A stretch of 20,085 nt of DNA from a virus: positions 1 to 20,085 of IMG/VR virus record IMGVR_UViG_3300048790_000123, one strand, 5' to 3'. How positions within the stretch are numbered: position 1 is the stretch's first letter; each line of letters starts with the position of its first letter. Made by a program: the position numbers and the translations under genes. The notes beneath the pieces are model-generated. The model did not search any database. It saw only the letters and a program-made list of their open reading frames with translations, and was not told the DNA's origin. Shown here one piece after another: positions 6,985 to 12,877 of the stretch.

Positions 6985-7226
6985 CGGGAGACGAAGGAAT
7001 GCAACCAACAGCCCAGCCAGCGCAGCCCAAATCTACTGTCCCCGTTCACAACTGGCGCGCGCATTGGTTGACTGCTCAGGAGTTTGCCAGGATGATGGGT
7101 CGTGAACCGCAGACTGTTTACAAATGGCTGCGGAATGGCACCTTGGCTGAATTCGGGGTTCCGGTCATGCATTTTCGGCAAGGTAAGCAGCATTCTGGCC
7201 GGACCTTTATTTTGAATATCTACTGA
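6981..7226 (+). CDS. Small helix-turn-helix protein (81 aa)
   Basis: ATG 6981 overlaps the portal stop in an ATGA tetranucleotide, pointing to coupled translation; ATG 6999 in frame is an alternative. Residues about 29-55 (HWLTAQEFARMMGREPQTVYKWLRNGTL) form an excisionase/MerR-like winged HTH: 'W-L-T-x-x-E-x-A-x-x-x-G' then 'T-V-Y-K-W-L-R-x-G'. The downstream segment PVMHFRQGKQHSGRTFIL resembles the wing. The first 25 residues are Pro/Gln-rich. Such proteins bind DNA. Placement between portal and scaffold, not near an integrase, is unusual for an excisionase and raises the possibility of a transcriptional or packaging-related regulator. Confidence 0.8.
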   Translation: MTGDEGMQPTAQPAQPKSTVPVHNWRAHWLTAQEFARMMGREPQTVYKWLRNGTLAEFGVPVMHFRQGKQHSGRTFILNIY

Positions 7227-7359
7227 TCACTCCCTCCTGTTTCGGCTTAGTGTTATTCCCCCGACCCCCATTCCCCTCCATCTTGTTCTATCCTCTCCTC
7301 AATCGCACAAAAGCACCAAGCCAACAAGCTCGTGCCAAGGGCGAACAAGGAGACTCATC

Positions 7360-7416
7360 ATGAACTTTGAATTCAAGGGTCGTCGCAAGTCCAAGAAGGA
7401 AGGCAAGCGCCGGTAG
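7360..7416 (+). CDS. Basic micro-ORF A (18 aa)
   Basis: ATG 7360 is 7 nt after AAGGAG (7347-7352) and the frame stops at TAG 7414-7416. The 18-residue product MNFEFKGRRKSKKEGKRR has nine Lys/Arg. It is too short for standard gene callers, but the SD and spacing are as good as those of the neighbouring structural genes. A small hairpin follows five bases after the stop. Function unknown; it could be a nucleic-acid-binding peptide, or the reading frame could serve as a leader. Confidence 0.5.
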   Translation: MNFEFKGRRKSKKEGKRR

Positions 7417-7421
7417 TTGGC

Positions 7422-7441
7422 CGGGAGGACTTGTCCTCTCG
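7422..7441 (+). other. Hairpin just after micro-ORF A
   Basis: CGGGAGGA (7422-7429) pairs with TCCTCTCG (7434-7441), 8 bp with one G-U pair, around the 4-nt loop CTTG. It begins 6 nt after the stop of micro-ORF A. There is no T-run after it, so it is not a standard terminator; mRNA stabilisation or processing is a possible role. Confidence 0.5.
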
Positions 7442-7509
7442 TTCCAGCTCCGCCGTTCCCTTCTTTCTATCGTCGTCACGTTCACTCCCAGGAAAGGACC
7501 TTGCTCAAG

Positions 7510-7638
7510 ATGGCCGGAACCCCCTCAAAATCTGATTCCCGTGTCGTCAAAGACTTCGGTCAACCCAGGAAGTTTCTGCGTGACATGCGTGCCAAGGCCG
7601 CTAAGAACTCTCGCAAGAGAGCGACCAAGCGGACTTAG
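7510..7638 (+). CDS. Basic mini-protein B (42 aa)
   Basis: ATG 7510 lies 11 nt after AAAGGA (7493-7498), a slightly long spacer; a TTG at 7501 is in frame but too close to the SD. The 42-residue product begins MAGTPSKSDSRVVKDFG and ends NSRKRATKRT, with 14 Lys/Arg, most in the C-terminal half, which should be a basic helix (RKFLRDMRAKAAK). No family recognised. It is the largest member of the run of basic short ORFs between the HTH gene and the 61-aa gene, and most likely a nucleic-acid-binding protein if translated. Confidence 0.55.
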   Translation: MAGTPSKSDSRVVKDFGQPRKFLRDMRAKAAKNSRKRATKRT

Positions 7639-7692
7639 CTCATTCCGGAGACGGCCGCTGCTGTTCCTTCGCGCCCCGTCTTCCCAGCCAGT

Positions 7693-7725
7693 AACGGTAC
7701 AAGTCTTCGGGCTTGTCTATCCGTT
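7693..7725 (+). other. UUCG-loop hairpin upstream of micro-ORF C
   Basis: An inner stem ACAAGTC (7699-7705) / GGCTTGT (7710-7716) closes the TTCG tetraloop, a classic very stable cUUCGg fold in RNA. An outer AACGG (7693-7697) / CCGTT (7721-7725) pairing extends it across an internal loop. It ends 13 nt before the SD of micro-ORF C. No T-run follows, so a terminator is unlikely. Confidence 0.5.
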
Positions 7726-7752
7726 GCAACCCGGAGCGAAGGAGGTACGCCG

Positions 7753-7809
7753 ATGGCAGCTCGTGGAGGAAGACGATCCAAGCGTCAGCGCACCACCGCT
7801 CGCAAGTAG
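7753..7809 (+). CDS. Basic micro-ORF C (18 aa)
   Basis: ATG 7753 is 6 nt after a perfect AAGGAGGT (7739-7746), the strongest SD in this stretch, and the frame stops at TAG 7807-7809. The product MAARGGRRSKRQRTTARK has eight Lys/Arg in 18 residues and no acidic residue. Such a strong initiation site on so short a frame argues for real translation. A GCAA-loop hairpin includes the last two bases of the stop codon. Function unknown; nucleic-acid binding is inferred from charge alone. Confidence 0.55.
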   Translation: MAARGGRRSKRQRTTARK

Positions 7810-7823
7810 AGGAGCAATCCTCT
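7808..7823 (+). other. GNRA-loop hairpin overlapping the stop of micro-ORF C
   Basis: AGAGGA (7808-7813) pairs perfectly with TCCTCT (7818-7823) around a GCAA loop, a GNRA tetraloop. The 5' arm contains the AG of the TAG stop. No T-run follows. Position and loop type suggest an intercistronic mRNA structure rather than a terminator. Confidence 0.5.
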
Positions 7824-7911
7824 GAATCGGCGGTGGCAGGTGGGAACTGGTGGGGGACTAGACCTCACCTTCCACGCCGAAAGCGTTGGATGTGCAAGAC
7901 AGGATGAGGCG

Positions 7912-7968
7912 ATGTGGTGGGCGGTAATCCGGCCGCATCGCCGATTCCCCAAAGGAGACTCGCGATGA
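7912..7968 (+). CDS. Possible micro-ORF (18 aa), weak
   Basis: ATG 7912 opens an 18-codon frame (MWWAVIRPHRRFPKGDSR) whose TGA stop overlaps the ATG of the next micro-ORF as ATGA (7965-7968), as expected for coupled translation. GAGG lies only 2-3 nt upstream, too close for a good SD. The start codon also lies in the arm of a possible hairpin (7909-7917 with 7933-7941). The product is basic like its neighbours. This may be chance. Confidence 0.25.
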   Translation: MWWAVIRPHRRFPKGDSR

Positions 7969-8033
7969 TGAAGTGTACAAAGATTCCGCGCATGATGAAG
8001 AAAGTCGATCGGCGCGTCGGCAAGCGCAAGTAG
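7965..8033 (+). CDS. Basic micro-ORF D (22 aa)
   Basis: ATG 7965 lies 7 nt after AAAGGAG (7951-7957); the frame ends at TAG 8031-8033. The 22-residue product starts MMKCTKIPRMMKK and ends DRRVGKRK, with ten Lys/Arg. Its ending resembles that of micro-ORF A (GKRR). A small hairpin follows the stop by three bases. As for the other members of this run, the strong SD is the main support and the function is unknown. Confidence 0.5.
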   Translation: MMKCTKIPRMMKKVDRRVGKRK

Positions 8034-8036
8034 TTT

Positions 8037-8050
8037 TCCGGATAACCGGA
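8037..8050 (+). other. Hairpin just after micro-ORF D
   Basis: TCCGG (8037-8041) pairs with CCGGA (8046-8050) around ATAA, three bases after the stop of micro-ORF D. The stem is short but perfect; no T-run follows. It repeats the stop-plus-hairpin arrangement seen after micro-ORFs A and C. Confidence 0.4.
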
Positions 8051-8093
8051 CAGTTTAGCAGCACCCAATTCAACCCTCTGAAGGAGCAGCACA

Positions 8094-8279
8094 ATGGCGA
8101 AGATCAAGGAATCGATGGGGAACACATTTAACGAAGCTATCTTGAAGAGCCCATTGACAGTTGGGCGTACCGGCAACGAGCCCGGCCCCGACGTTCACAA
8201 CAACCCCATCGCCATGCCCAAAGATCCGCTCGGTCTGATCCCCAGTGGCGGTGATATGCCGCATTGGTCGGAGAAGTAA
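8094..8279 (+). CDS. Small hypothetical protein (61 aa)
   Basis: ATG 8094 follows AAGGAG (8081-8086) by 7 nt. The 61-residue product (MAKIKESMGNTFNEAIL ... DMPHWSEK) is polar, Pro/Gly-rich in its second half and has no recognisable domain. Unlike the preceding basic micro-ORFs it is close to neutral. It is placed before two head-assembly genes and is probably a minor head-region protein, on position only. Confidence 0.65.
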   Translation: MAKIKESMGNTFNEAILKSPLTVGRTGNEPGPDVHNNPIAMPKDPLGLIPSGGDMPHWSEK

Positions 8280-8326
8280 GTAAGCGAGCGTAGCAAGATT
8301 GACAGCGAACGAGGACTCCGAACCAA

Positions 8327-8839
8327 ATGGCAGCAGGCAATCCAGCTTTGGCGCAGATGATGGCCCGGCAACTGATCGCAAAGATCGGTGGCCAAGGTGG
8401 CGCCCCCGGCGCTGGAGGTCCTCCTGCCGGTCCCGGCGGTCCGATGCCGCCTCCTCCCGGATTGACAGGTCAGGCTGGTCCGGGCGCGGGTCCGGGTGGT
8501 CCTCCTCCTCCTCCCGGCGGCCCCGGCTCCTCGCCCCCCGCTCCTCCTGCCGGTATGCAGCTTTCTCAGCAGCTTACCGAGCTTCAAGGCGCTGATCCGG
8601 ACGCCATCGTAAAGTCTCTTACGCAAATGAAGTCGATGGCTGTCCAGCACTACACTCGCGCGGCTTTCACCATGCCGGGCGTCACGCGCAATTTGGCTCA
8701 AGTCGTCAAGTACCTCGACAACTCCATTCAGGAAGCGGAGAAGGCAGCGGCGACGACTGCCGCAGCCGGTCCTATCGCCAACAACGCGGCTATCCAGAAT
8801 CCATCGGCCAGCCAATCGGCCCAACCCGGTCCTCAGTAA
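8327..8839 (+). CDS. Pro/Gly-rich head-region protein (170 aa)
   Basis: The protein has a short helical start (ALAQMMARQLIAKIGG, residues 7-22), a long Pro/Gly-rich linker to about residue 82, then a helical domain with QLSQQ-type start and LQGADPDAIVKSLTQMKSM, ending in an Ala/Gln-rich tail. This arrangement matches a type of small protein I have seen directly upstream of the scaffold in phages with podovirus-type heads; that is memory, not search. The long linker has strong C/G bias. ATG 8327 has GAGGA about 11 nt upstream. A virion or assembly role is inferred. Confidence 0.7.
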   Translation: MAAGNPALAQMMARQLIAKIGGQGGAPGAGGPPAGPGGPMPPPPGLTGQAGPGAGPGGPPPPPGGPGSSPPAPPAGMQLSQQLTELQGADPDAIVKSLTQMKSMAVQHYTRAAFTMPGVTRNLAQVVKYLDNSIQEAEKAAATTAAAGPIANNAAIQNPSASQSAQPGPQ

Positions 8840-8866
8840 TTTCAAAAGGAAAGTGAGCCCTCCCCC

Positions 8867-9847
8867 ATGGCACTGAAAGACATTCTCTCGAACGCCAAGT
8901 ATTCCGACGACATGATTCTGAATCTGCCCGACGGCAGCACGGTCAATGTCGGCGAGATTCGTGCCCTTCCCGTTGCCGAGCGTCAGGCGCTCACCGCACA
9001 TATTGAGCAGCGTCAGAACACTCTCGGCCAGGCCGAACTGGTTTTTGCGTCCAAGTTTCAGCAGGCTGTGCAGGCCGGCTGGCTGGTTCCGGACGCTAAA
9101 GGCGAGTATGTGGTCGCGCCACGGGCCAGTGCTGCCGCTGCCCAGCCCACTGTCGCTCAGATTCGTACTGCCGCTGCCGCGGAAATGGGCGTCGATGAGA
9201 ACGATCCGCTCCTCGGGCCGGTTGTCAAGATGTTCAAGCAAGAGCTGGCTACGCGCGATCAAACGCTCACCGAGATTCGCGCTGAGATGGCCAAGATGCC
9301 CGGCCAGTTTGATTCGCTCAAGTCCACCCTCACCGACAGTCTCGGCAAGGTGACCGGCGTGGTTAACACTTCGGTTGGCCGCTATCTGAACGACCAGTAC
9401 CAGTCGCAGTTCGCGCAGGCCACCAAGGATCTGCCGAAGGGAGTGTCCGTTGGTTATGAGGACGCTTACAAGTATGCTTCGGAGCGTCAGCTCAAGGACA
9501 AGGACGGCTTCCTGCTCATCAATGAGGCAGTGGACCGGTTGACGTGGAAGGAGCGCCAGAAAGCAGAACTGGCGGCTGAGCGCGCAGACTTGATCGCCAA
9601 GACCACCAAAGACCTTGAAGAACAAAGCCGGATAAAGACATTGACGCCCCCTCAGTCGCGTAATGCGCTGCACACCGCTCCGGTCAAGGATGGCGAGTTC
9701 AACCCTTTCAACGAGCGGACCGATTCCAAGGGGAACAAGGTCAAGGTTGTCAAGTCGTTTGAAGAAGCGATGTCGGAAGCGATGTCGGATGACGATGTGC
9801 TGAAGTCAGCGCTTTCGACCGCGAGTTTCGCCGGCGGCATTCAGTAA
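8867..9847 (+). CDS. Putative scaffold (capsid assembly) protein
   Basis: This 326-aa protein is strongly helical and charged, with long predicted coiled-coil stretches (ERQALTAHIEQRQNTLGQAE; DRLTWKERQKAELAAERADL; the segment from about residue 135 to 170) and a Pro/Ala-rich break near 85. Its C-terminal region is acidic then basic (KGNKVKVVKSFEEAM), as in scaffolds that dock onto the capsid shell. Size and the position directly before the major capsid gene fit a scaffold, which organises procapsid assembly and leaves before packaging is complete. No catalytic protease motif was seen. ATG 8867 follows a purine-rich AAGGAAAGTGAG. Confidence 0.75.
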   Translation: MALKDILSNAKYSDDMILNLPDGSTVNVGEIRALPVAERQALTAHIEQRQNTLGQAELVFASKFQQAVQAGWLVPDAKGEYVVAPRASAAAAQPTVAQIRTAAAAEMGVDENDPLLGPVVKMFKQELATRDQTLTEIRAEMAKMPGQFDSLKSTLTDSLGKVTGVVNTSVGRYLNDQYQSQFAQATKDLPKGVSVGYEDAYKYASERQLKDKDGFLLINEAVDRLTWKERQKAELAAERADLIAKTTKDLEEQSRIKTLTPPQSRNALHTAPVKDGEFNPFNERTDSKGNKVKVVKSFEEAMSEAMSDDDVLKSALSTASFAGGIQ

Positions 9848-9861
9848 GCCCAGTTCCGTTG

Positions 9862-9885
9862 GGGAAGGCGGCTGTTCCGCTTCCC
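9862..9885 (+). other. Hairpin between scaffold and major capsid genes
   Basis: GGGAAG plus CGG (9862-9871, one bulged G) pairs with CCGCTTCCC (9877-9885) around CTGTT, about 9 bp. No T-run follows. It may shape or stabilise the mRNA upstream of the capsid gene. Confidence 0.45.
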
Positions 9886-9948
9886 TGGTCCCTCAACCCC
9901 TAACCTGTCGGCGACCTCCCCCGTTTGCCCGACCCGGAGAACCTTCCA

Positions 9949-10935
9949 ATGGCCAATAGCGTGGTTGGACTGGGACTAGCATCGCCGCCGGTACAGCTCT
10001 CGAACACCGTCAACGCGATCTCCCAGAAGTTTATCGTCCCCGTCCTCGGCGACAACGTGTTCAAACCCAGCCCGGTTTTCTGGGCGCTGACCCGCGAGGG
10101 CAAGCGCTTCGGAGCCGGCGAGTTGATCTTCCCTGAAATCTACCAGGAAGAACTCCCCGGCGGCGCATACTTCGGTGACCAGTTGCTCGACACTTCGGTT
10201 GTGGACTCCGTGCAGCCTGCGAACCAACAGTGGAAGCCGTACCGCCAGCCTGTCGTGATTCCGATCACCGACATCATCCTGAATCGCGGCGGTTCGAACA
10301 ACCTGGACATCATCCGGGCGAAATTCCAGACCGCATCGGGCTCGTTCCTGCAGAAGCTCTCCCGCGCTTTGTGGCACACGTCGCCGCAGAACACCAGCCT
10401 GGACGTGGACGATTTGAATTCGTGGGTCGTGTCAACCACCAACACCATCGCGGGCATCAACCGCTCGTCCTCGGCGAACGCCTGGTGGCTGGCTGCAACT
10501 GCGGTGGGCGGCGGCTCAGCCGCGCTCTCTTCAGCCACCGCCGAGCCCGGCTACCAGTCCGTTACCTGGGGCTACGACGAACCCGATCTCTTTGTGATGA
10601 ACCGGACCTCTTACGCAGCTTTCAAGAATCAGTTTGTCGCGCAGATCCGCTTTGGCCAGGGGATGCAGGACGACGAGGCTCTGCAGGTCGGATTCCGCAA
10701 TCACTTCCTGTTCAACAACGCCGTGACCGTGGCTGATTATTTTGCCACTGCCAATCAGGCGCTGCTGTTGAACTCGAAGTACATCTTCCCGGTGTTCCAC
10801 GAGGCGGATTACTTCAACGTCGATCCGTTCCTGAAGCCCTCGAATCAGCGCGTCCTGGTTTCATGCATGTACCTGACCTGGAACCTGTCGTGCATCTCGC
10901 CCCGTATGAACGTGGCGTTCACTTCGATCACCTAA
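9949..10935 (+). CDS. Major capsid protein
   Basis: The 328-aa product fits an HK97-fold major capsid protein. It has an N-terminal arm, then VFWALTREGKRFGAGELIFPEIYQ (E-loop-like region, about 47-72), a GGAYFGDQLLDTS stretch, NQQWKPYRQPVVIPITDIILNRGG, a central variable region, and a C-terminal part with PDLFVMNRTSYAAFKNQF and the usual 'D-x-x-V-x-N' style beta strands ending QRVLVSCMYLTWNLSCISPRMN. It forms the icosahedral shell. ATG 9949 lies 9 nt after GGAG (9936-9939) and is preferred to an in-frame TTG at 9925. Scaffold upstream and a small beta-rich protein downstream support the call. Stable hairpins flank the gene, fitting a highly expressed mRNA. Confidence 0.88.
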   Translation: MANSVVGLGLASPPVQLSNTVNAISQKFIVPVLGDNVFKPSPVFWALTREGKRFGAGELIFPEIYQEELPGGAYFGDQLLDTSVVDSVQPANQQWKPYRQPVVIPITDIILNRGGSNNLDIIRAKFQTASGSFLQKLSRALWHTSPQNTSLDVDDLNSWVVSTTNTIAGINRSSSANAWWLAATAVGGGSAALSSATAEPGYQSVTWGYDEPDLFVMNRTSYAAFKNQFVAQIRFGQGMQDDEALQVGFRNHFLFNNAVTVADYFATANQALLLNSKYIFPVFHEADYFNVDPFLKPSNQRVLVSCMYLTWNLSCISPRMNVAFTSIT

Positions 10936-10942
10936 ACCGAAC

Positions 10943-10995
10943 AGGATAGGGTGGGCAGACCAGGCCTGTGACCTGGATTCAACCCGCCCTATCCT
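10943..10995 (+). other. Long stem-loop after the major capsid gene
   Basis: AGGATAGGGTGGG (10943-10955) pairs with CCCGCCCTATCCT (10983-10995) over 13 positions with one G-U. The interior holds a second small stem CCAGG/CCTGG (10960-10964 with 10972-10976). It starts 7 nt after the capsid stop. There is no T-run, so it may be an attenuator, processing site or mRNA-stabilising structure rather than a full terminator. Confidence 0.65.
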
Positions 10996-11015
10996 AGCCC
11001 CCAAGGAGAATTCCC

Positions 11016-11447
11016 ATGGCGCTTCCTTTCATCAATTCCGTCGCGCAGTCATTGCCGGGGTTCGGTTCACCCTCAAACTACGGCGCTGCGACTCAGACCA
11101 TCACCACCACGGCCGGTCCCACAGCTATTGTTATCGCAGCCACGGCCACCACGCCGAGCAGCGGCGGCACACCGTTCAACCTCGACGGCGCGCCTCCGCC
11201 TTCGCGCGGCAAGTACCACATCCGCTCGAATACAGTAAACGGCTCGACCACCACATCGATCACTGTCACGGCTACCGACGGAACCACGACTCTTCTGATC
11301 GGCACCGTGACCGCGGCAGCCGGCATCGCAATGGACGAGACCCGCGAGTTCAATACCGACCTTTCGCTTACATCGCTTTCGTTCAACATCACTCTGGGCG
11401 GATCGACGTTCACCGCCTCGTTTGATATTGAAGTTTCGATGGTCTAA
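11016..11447 (+). CDS. Small beta-rich protein after capsid (143 aa), possible head decoration or accessory
   Basis: ATG 11016 follows AAGGAG (11003-11008) by 7 nt. The product is Thr/Ser/Ala/Gly-rich with regularly alternating residues (TTSITVTATDGTTTLLIGTV; LTSLSFNITLGGSTFTASFDIEVSM), strongly suggesting a beta sandwich. Its position between the major capsid gene and a strong terminator suits a decoration or head-tail accessory protein, but no family is recognised. It shares the capsid transcript past the 10943-10995 stem-loop and is directly followed by the terminator at 11473. Confidence 0.7.
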   Translation: MALPFINSVAQSLPGFGSPSNYGAATQTITTTAGPTAIVIAATATTPSSGGTPFNLDGAPPPSRGKYHIRSNTVNGSTTTSITVTATDGTTTLLIGTVTAAAGIAMDETREFNTDLSLTSLSFNITLGGSTFTASFDIEVSMV

Positions 11448-11472
11448 ATTTCACCCCGCGTTGCTCACTGTC

Positions 11473-11513
11473 GGCGGATGCTCTAACCTTGACCGGGAGC
11501 ATCCGCCCTTTTT
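11473..11513 (+). terminator. Rho-independent terminator
   Basis: GGCGGATGCTC (11473-11483) pairs perfectly with GAGCATCCGCC (11497-11507), 11 bp, GC-rich, followed by CTTTTTG with five T (11509-11513). It ends the capsid transcript just before the adaptor gene. It is the only strong intrinsic terminator seen in the window. Confidence 0.9.
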
Positions 11514-11528
11514 GTTGGGAGAGAATGA

Positions 11529-12809
11529 ATGAGCCAATGGTCCCTCGTTGGAGATGCACTGATGTCTCTTCGGGAGCAGGCAGCAGATCCCCCGTCTGCG
11601 CTCCCGGCCCCGTCCAGCGTCGCCGCGGCGGGCACTGGAGGCGGTACGCTGGCTCTCTGGTTCACTGCGACCCAACTCACCCCTTGGGGCGAGTCCGCGG
11701 CCTCGACGGAGGTCACACTGACCGCTCAGGCCGTCGGTTCTACTTTTACGATCACAGGCAACTGTTCCTTCGCTGCGACTCAGATTCGCGTCTACTTCAC
11801 GCTCTCCGGCGCCGGTGGCGAAGATCGCTATCTTCCGTACACAGTTCCGACCGGCGGCATCGGCTCGTTTTCGATTGCGTTCACTCTATCTTCGACGGGG
11901 ATTGCACAGGGCTTTGCACCGTCGCGGTCTTCGGCGTGGCTTCCAGATACGGATGGGACGGCGCTGAGTGCTGCGGCCCTGTACCGTTGGATTAACGAGG
12001 GGCTGGACGCAGCGACCGCTCTTACTGAAGGCGTTCGCGATGTGACGGGTATTCCCTCGACTGCGGGCCAGGCTCAATATCAGGTCGTATCTAACTGGCG
12101 CAAGTTGACTTCGGGCTTCTACGATGGGTACCCGATCACGATGGGCAGCAAGTCAGATATTTTTCGCCGATCGAACGTCACAGGAATCTCGGGAACCACA
12201 GTTCTCAATCAAGATTCTGTAGTGCAGCAGGTTGAACTGTATCCGCAGTCGTCGCGCACGTCAGGAAACGGCACTCTGAATGGAGCACTGAGCGCCACCG
12301 CGACGGCCATTCCGTACACTCCCGGCAATTCTGGATGGGTGCTTGGTTTTGGCCTGGCGCTGATCGGGCCGTACCCAGCCGATCCTTCTGCCTCAGAAAT
12401 CATTTACTATTCCGGCAACGCTTCCAACTCCCTTTCACCCGTCACCCGCGGCATGGGTGGGACGATTGCTCAGGCGTGGCCATCAGGCACGTCAGTGATG
12501 GAAGCCAACATCTATTTTTCAGGTATCCGGTATCCGCTGCACTATTCGCGGGGTCAATCAGGGAATCAGTTGCAGCTTCCTCCGGCGTGGATTGACGCTT
12601 TGAAGGATTATCTTTCTGCACGTTTCCATGGCGCTGAACAAGACCTTGAAGGGGCAGGGGCTTTGCTGAAACAGTTTGAGCAGAAATGTCAATCGATCAA
12701 GGGAAACCGTGAAGTGATGAGTCCGCGGCAGGTGCAGGTGGGTGGGAGTACGGGACCGGAGGTCGCGGTTTCGATGGGCGGTTATTTCGGGGGAGTCATA
12801 ATCCCTTGA
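11529..12809 (+). CDS. Head-tail adaptor/connector-like protein with Ig/FN3-like N-terminus
   Basis: The 426-aa product starts with a helical leader, then an FN3/Ig-like beta domain (about 30-110, with LWFTATQLTPWGESAAST and TQIRVYFTLSGAGGED). The adaptor-like segment follows: AALYRWINEGLDAATAL (about 149-165) and STAGQAQYQVVSNWRKLTSGFYDG (about 177-200), recalling P22 gp4/T7 gp11-type adaptors. A beta insertion contains SEIIYYSGNASNSLSPVTRGMGG. A helical C-terminus (PPAWIDALKDYLSARF onward) completes the fold. Such proteins ring the portal and link it to the tail nozzle. ATG 11529 follows GGGAGAG by 5 nt and lies just after a terminator, so it needs a promoter or read-through. The class is a judgement from pattern and order. 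Confidence 0.75.
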   Translation: MSQWSLVGDALMSLREQAADPPSALPAPSSVAAAGTGGGTLALWFTATQLTPWGESAASTEVTLTAQAVGSTFTITGNCSFAATQIRVYFTLSGAGGEDRYLPYTVPTGGIGSFSIAFTLSSTGIAQGFAPSRSSAWLPDTDGTALSAAALYRWINEGLDAATALTEGVRDVTGIPSTAGQAQYQVVSNWRKLTSGFYDGYPITMGSKSDIFRRSNVTGISGTTVLNQDSVVQQVELYPQSSRTSGNGTLNGALSATATAIPYTPGNSGWVLGFGLALIGPYPADPSASEIIYYSGNASNSLSPVTRGMGGTIAQAWPSGTSVMEANIYFSGIRYPLHYSRGQSGNQLQLPPAWIDALKDYLSARFHGAEQDLEGAGALLKQFEQKCQSIKGNREVMSPRQVQVGGSTGPEVAVSMGGYFGGVIIP

Positions 12810-12877
12810 AAACAAAATACTTATACGCCGAAAAATTCTCCTTCTCCTACTACAGTGTCGATGGTAAACTTCAATCC

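Noticed and set aside
8195-9673. Long minus-strand open frame (492 codons) opposite the head-region and scaffold genes
   Set aside because: Its protein is Leu/Arg/Gly-rich without recognisable domains, as expected from the complement of GC-rich coding sequence. The + strand genes here are well supported by SD sites and order.
10943-10995. tRNA-like fold (acceptor-like 7-bp stem and a TTCAA near a CCC)
   Set aside because: The element is only 53 nt, has no anticodon arm and lacks a proper T arm; a plain long stem-loop explains it.
11489-11995. 168-codon + frame overlapping the adaptor start
   Set aside because: Its start lies inside the terminator, it has no SD, and its Cys/Arg/His-rich product looks like a frame shadow of the adaptor gene.
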